A stretch of 64,000 bases of DNA, from contig NC_052471.1 in assembly GCF_009730915.1 (NCBI RefSeq), positions 29,856,185 to 29,920,184 on the forward strand, read 5' to 3'. A program made the translations under genes and the position numbers. Below, piece by piece: positions 63,379-64,000 of the stretch. Source of the DNA: Dioscorea cayenensis subsp. rotundata (Eukaryota; Streptophyta; Magnoliopsida; Dioscoreales; Dioscoreaceae). The stretch's first letter is position 1. Every line of letters starts with the position of its first letter. The notes beneath the pieces are model-generated. The model saw nothing but the letters and a program-made list of their open reading frames with translations. It made no database searches and was not told the DNA's origin.

Positions 63379-64000
63379 CGGTAACATAAATATCCGAACA
63401 CCCGCTCGCTGTCATCGACCAATGTCGGCCACTATGCGCTTAATTTTTTCTCGGGATATGAAGAGTCACCGCTTGTGGACTTTCACACCATAAATAACCA
63501 GGGAAGAACCCTCCCCATGGACAACCACCCTCGTCGCCCTCATCCTCCTCTTCCCACGGACAACCACTCTATTTGAAAGGATGTTTCGTGAACCTTCTTC
63601 CCTTATCTTGAGAATCATTTAGCCGCAATCACGCAACAGTTAAACTATCTTTTTTTCGCCTAGTCGAAATGCTCTCACAATCGCCTCGAATGCGCAGGGA
63701 TTCTTCAGCGTGGACGACGGGCAAGCAATTAGCCGAGCATTTCGACTTGGGTAAGAAAAGAAAGTTTTCACGATTTCGTGATTGCGGAGGATTCTCTGAG
63801 GAGGGAGATCGTGAAACATCCCTTTAAGACGGGGTTGATATTTATCACTGAGACTTTCTCATACCGCTTTAAGAAAAATTACGTCAGCAGTACAACTATT
63901 ACGCTCCGTGTTTAACTATAAGGATCTTCGCTTAAGTCCCGACTCACGACACATTAATTAATAGTCGCTTTTTCATGAATGTGTTTGTTTAACCTTTTTA

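Larger units (their letters stand above)
62577..64000. mobile_element. Second copy of the MULE family, right part outside window
   Basis: The terminus GGGAAAATTACTGTTCACTC and the following CTTCCCAAAAACCCCCTCC match the minus-strand right terminus of the element at 42934-49145. Internal similarity continues (GAAATCCCATTTTTGGCCTTG versus the same region of copy 1), and the 21-bp motif arrays recur. The element runs off the window, so its other end and completeness cannot be judged. Confidence 0.75.

Noticed and set aside
62577-64000. Host genes in the right-edge region
   Set aside because: GC-rich fragments here belong to the second transposon copy; no host family was recognisable.

Overview
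This is a nuclear window from a flowering plant. The genes are intron-rich with GT-AG splice sites, the spacers are AT-rich, and the families are plant-specific: fibrillin, ROP-interactive CRIB protein, GRAS factor, phytochelatin synthase, PPR protein, and a Mutator-like element with a Ulp1-type ORF. I cannot fix the species from sequence alone. A run of exactly 1000 N lies at 61051-62050.

Layout, left to right: the 3' part of a plastid fibrillin gene (PAP/FIB4-like, +); kinesin KIN-10A/PAKRP2 (+) with a palindromic MSA cell-cycle element upstream; an ABCI20/21-type ABC ATPase (+); a 5 kb spacer; a single-exon SCARECROW/SCL23-type GRAS gene (+); a 14-exon casein kinase 1-like gene (+); a 4 kb AT-rich spacer; a 13-exon COP1-interacting protein 7-like gene (+); ribosomal protein L14 (-) with an internal in-frame deletion and a TIR element in one intron; a ROP-interactive CRIB gene (+) convergent with a PII-2-like LRR receptor-like protein (-); a 6.2 kb Mutator-like DNA transposon whose right end stops about 165 bp before the ATG of a phytochelatin synthase gene (+); NOP10 (+); an At3g04760-like PPR gene (+); the gap; and the left end of a second copy of the same transposon family running off the window.

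Three things stand out. (1) Six genes carry reading-frame breaks, and all 13 that I can infer are +1 base, mostly in or beside short homopolymers; exon phases balance once they are allowed for. That looks like insertion-biased long-read error rather than gene decay. (2) The transposon carries at least seven arrays of a degenerate motif (sense core CGCTTTAA/CGTTTAA) at a near-constant 21-bp spacing. The arrays sit between its coding blocks and switch orientation at about 47.6 kb, where two convergent transcription units appear to meet; the second copy has them too. (3) RPL14 lacks about 23 residues of its N-terminal KOW/SH3-like domain.

The genes are unrelated housekeeping, signalling and development genes. 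I see no operon-like cluster and no tRNA, rRNA or CRISPR array.
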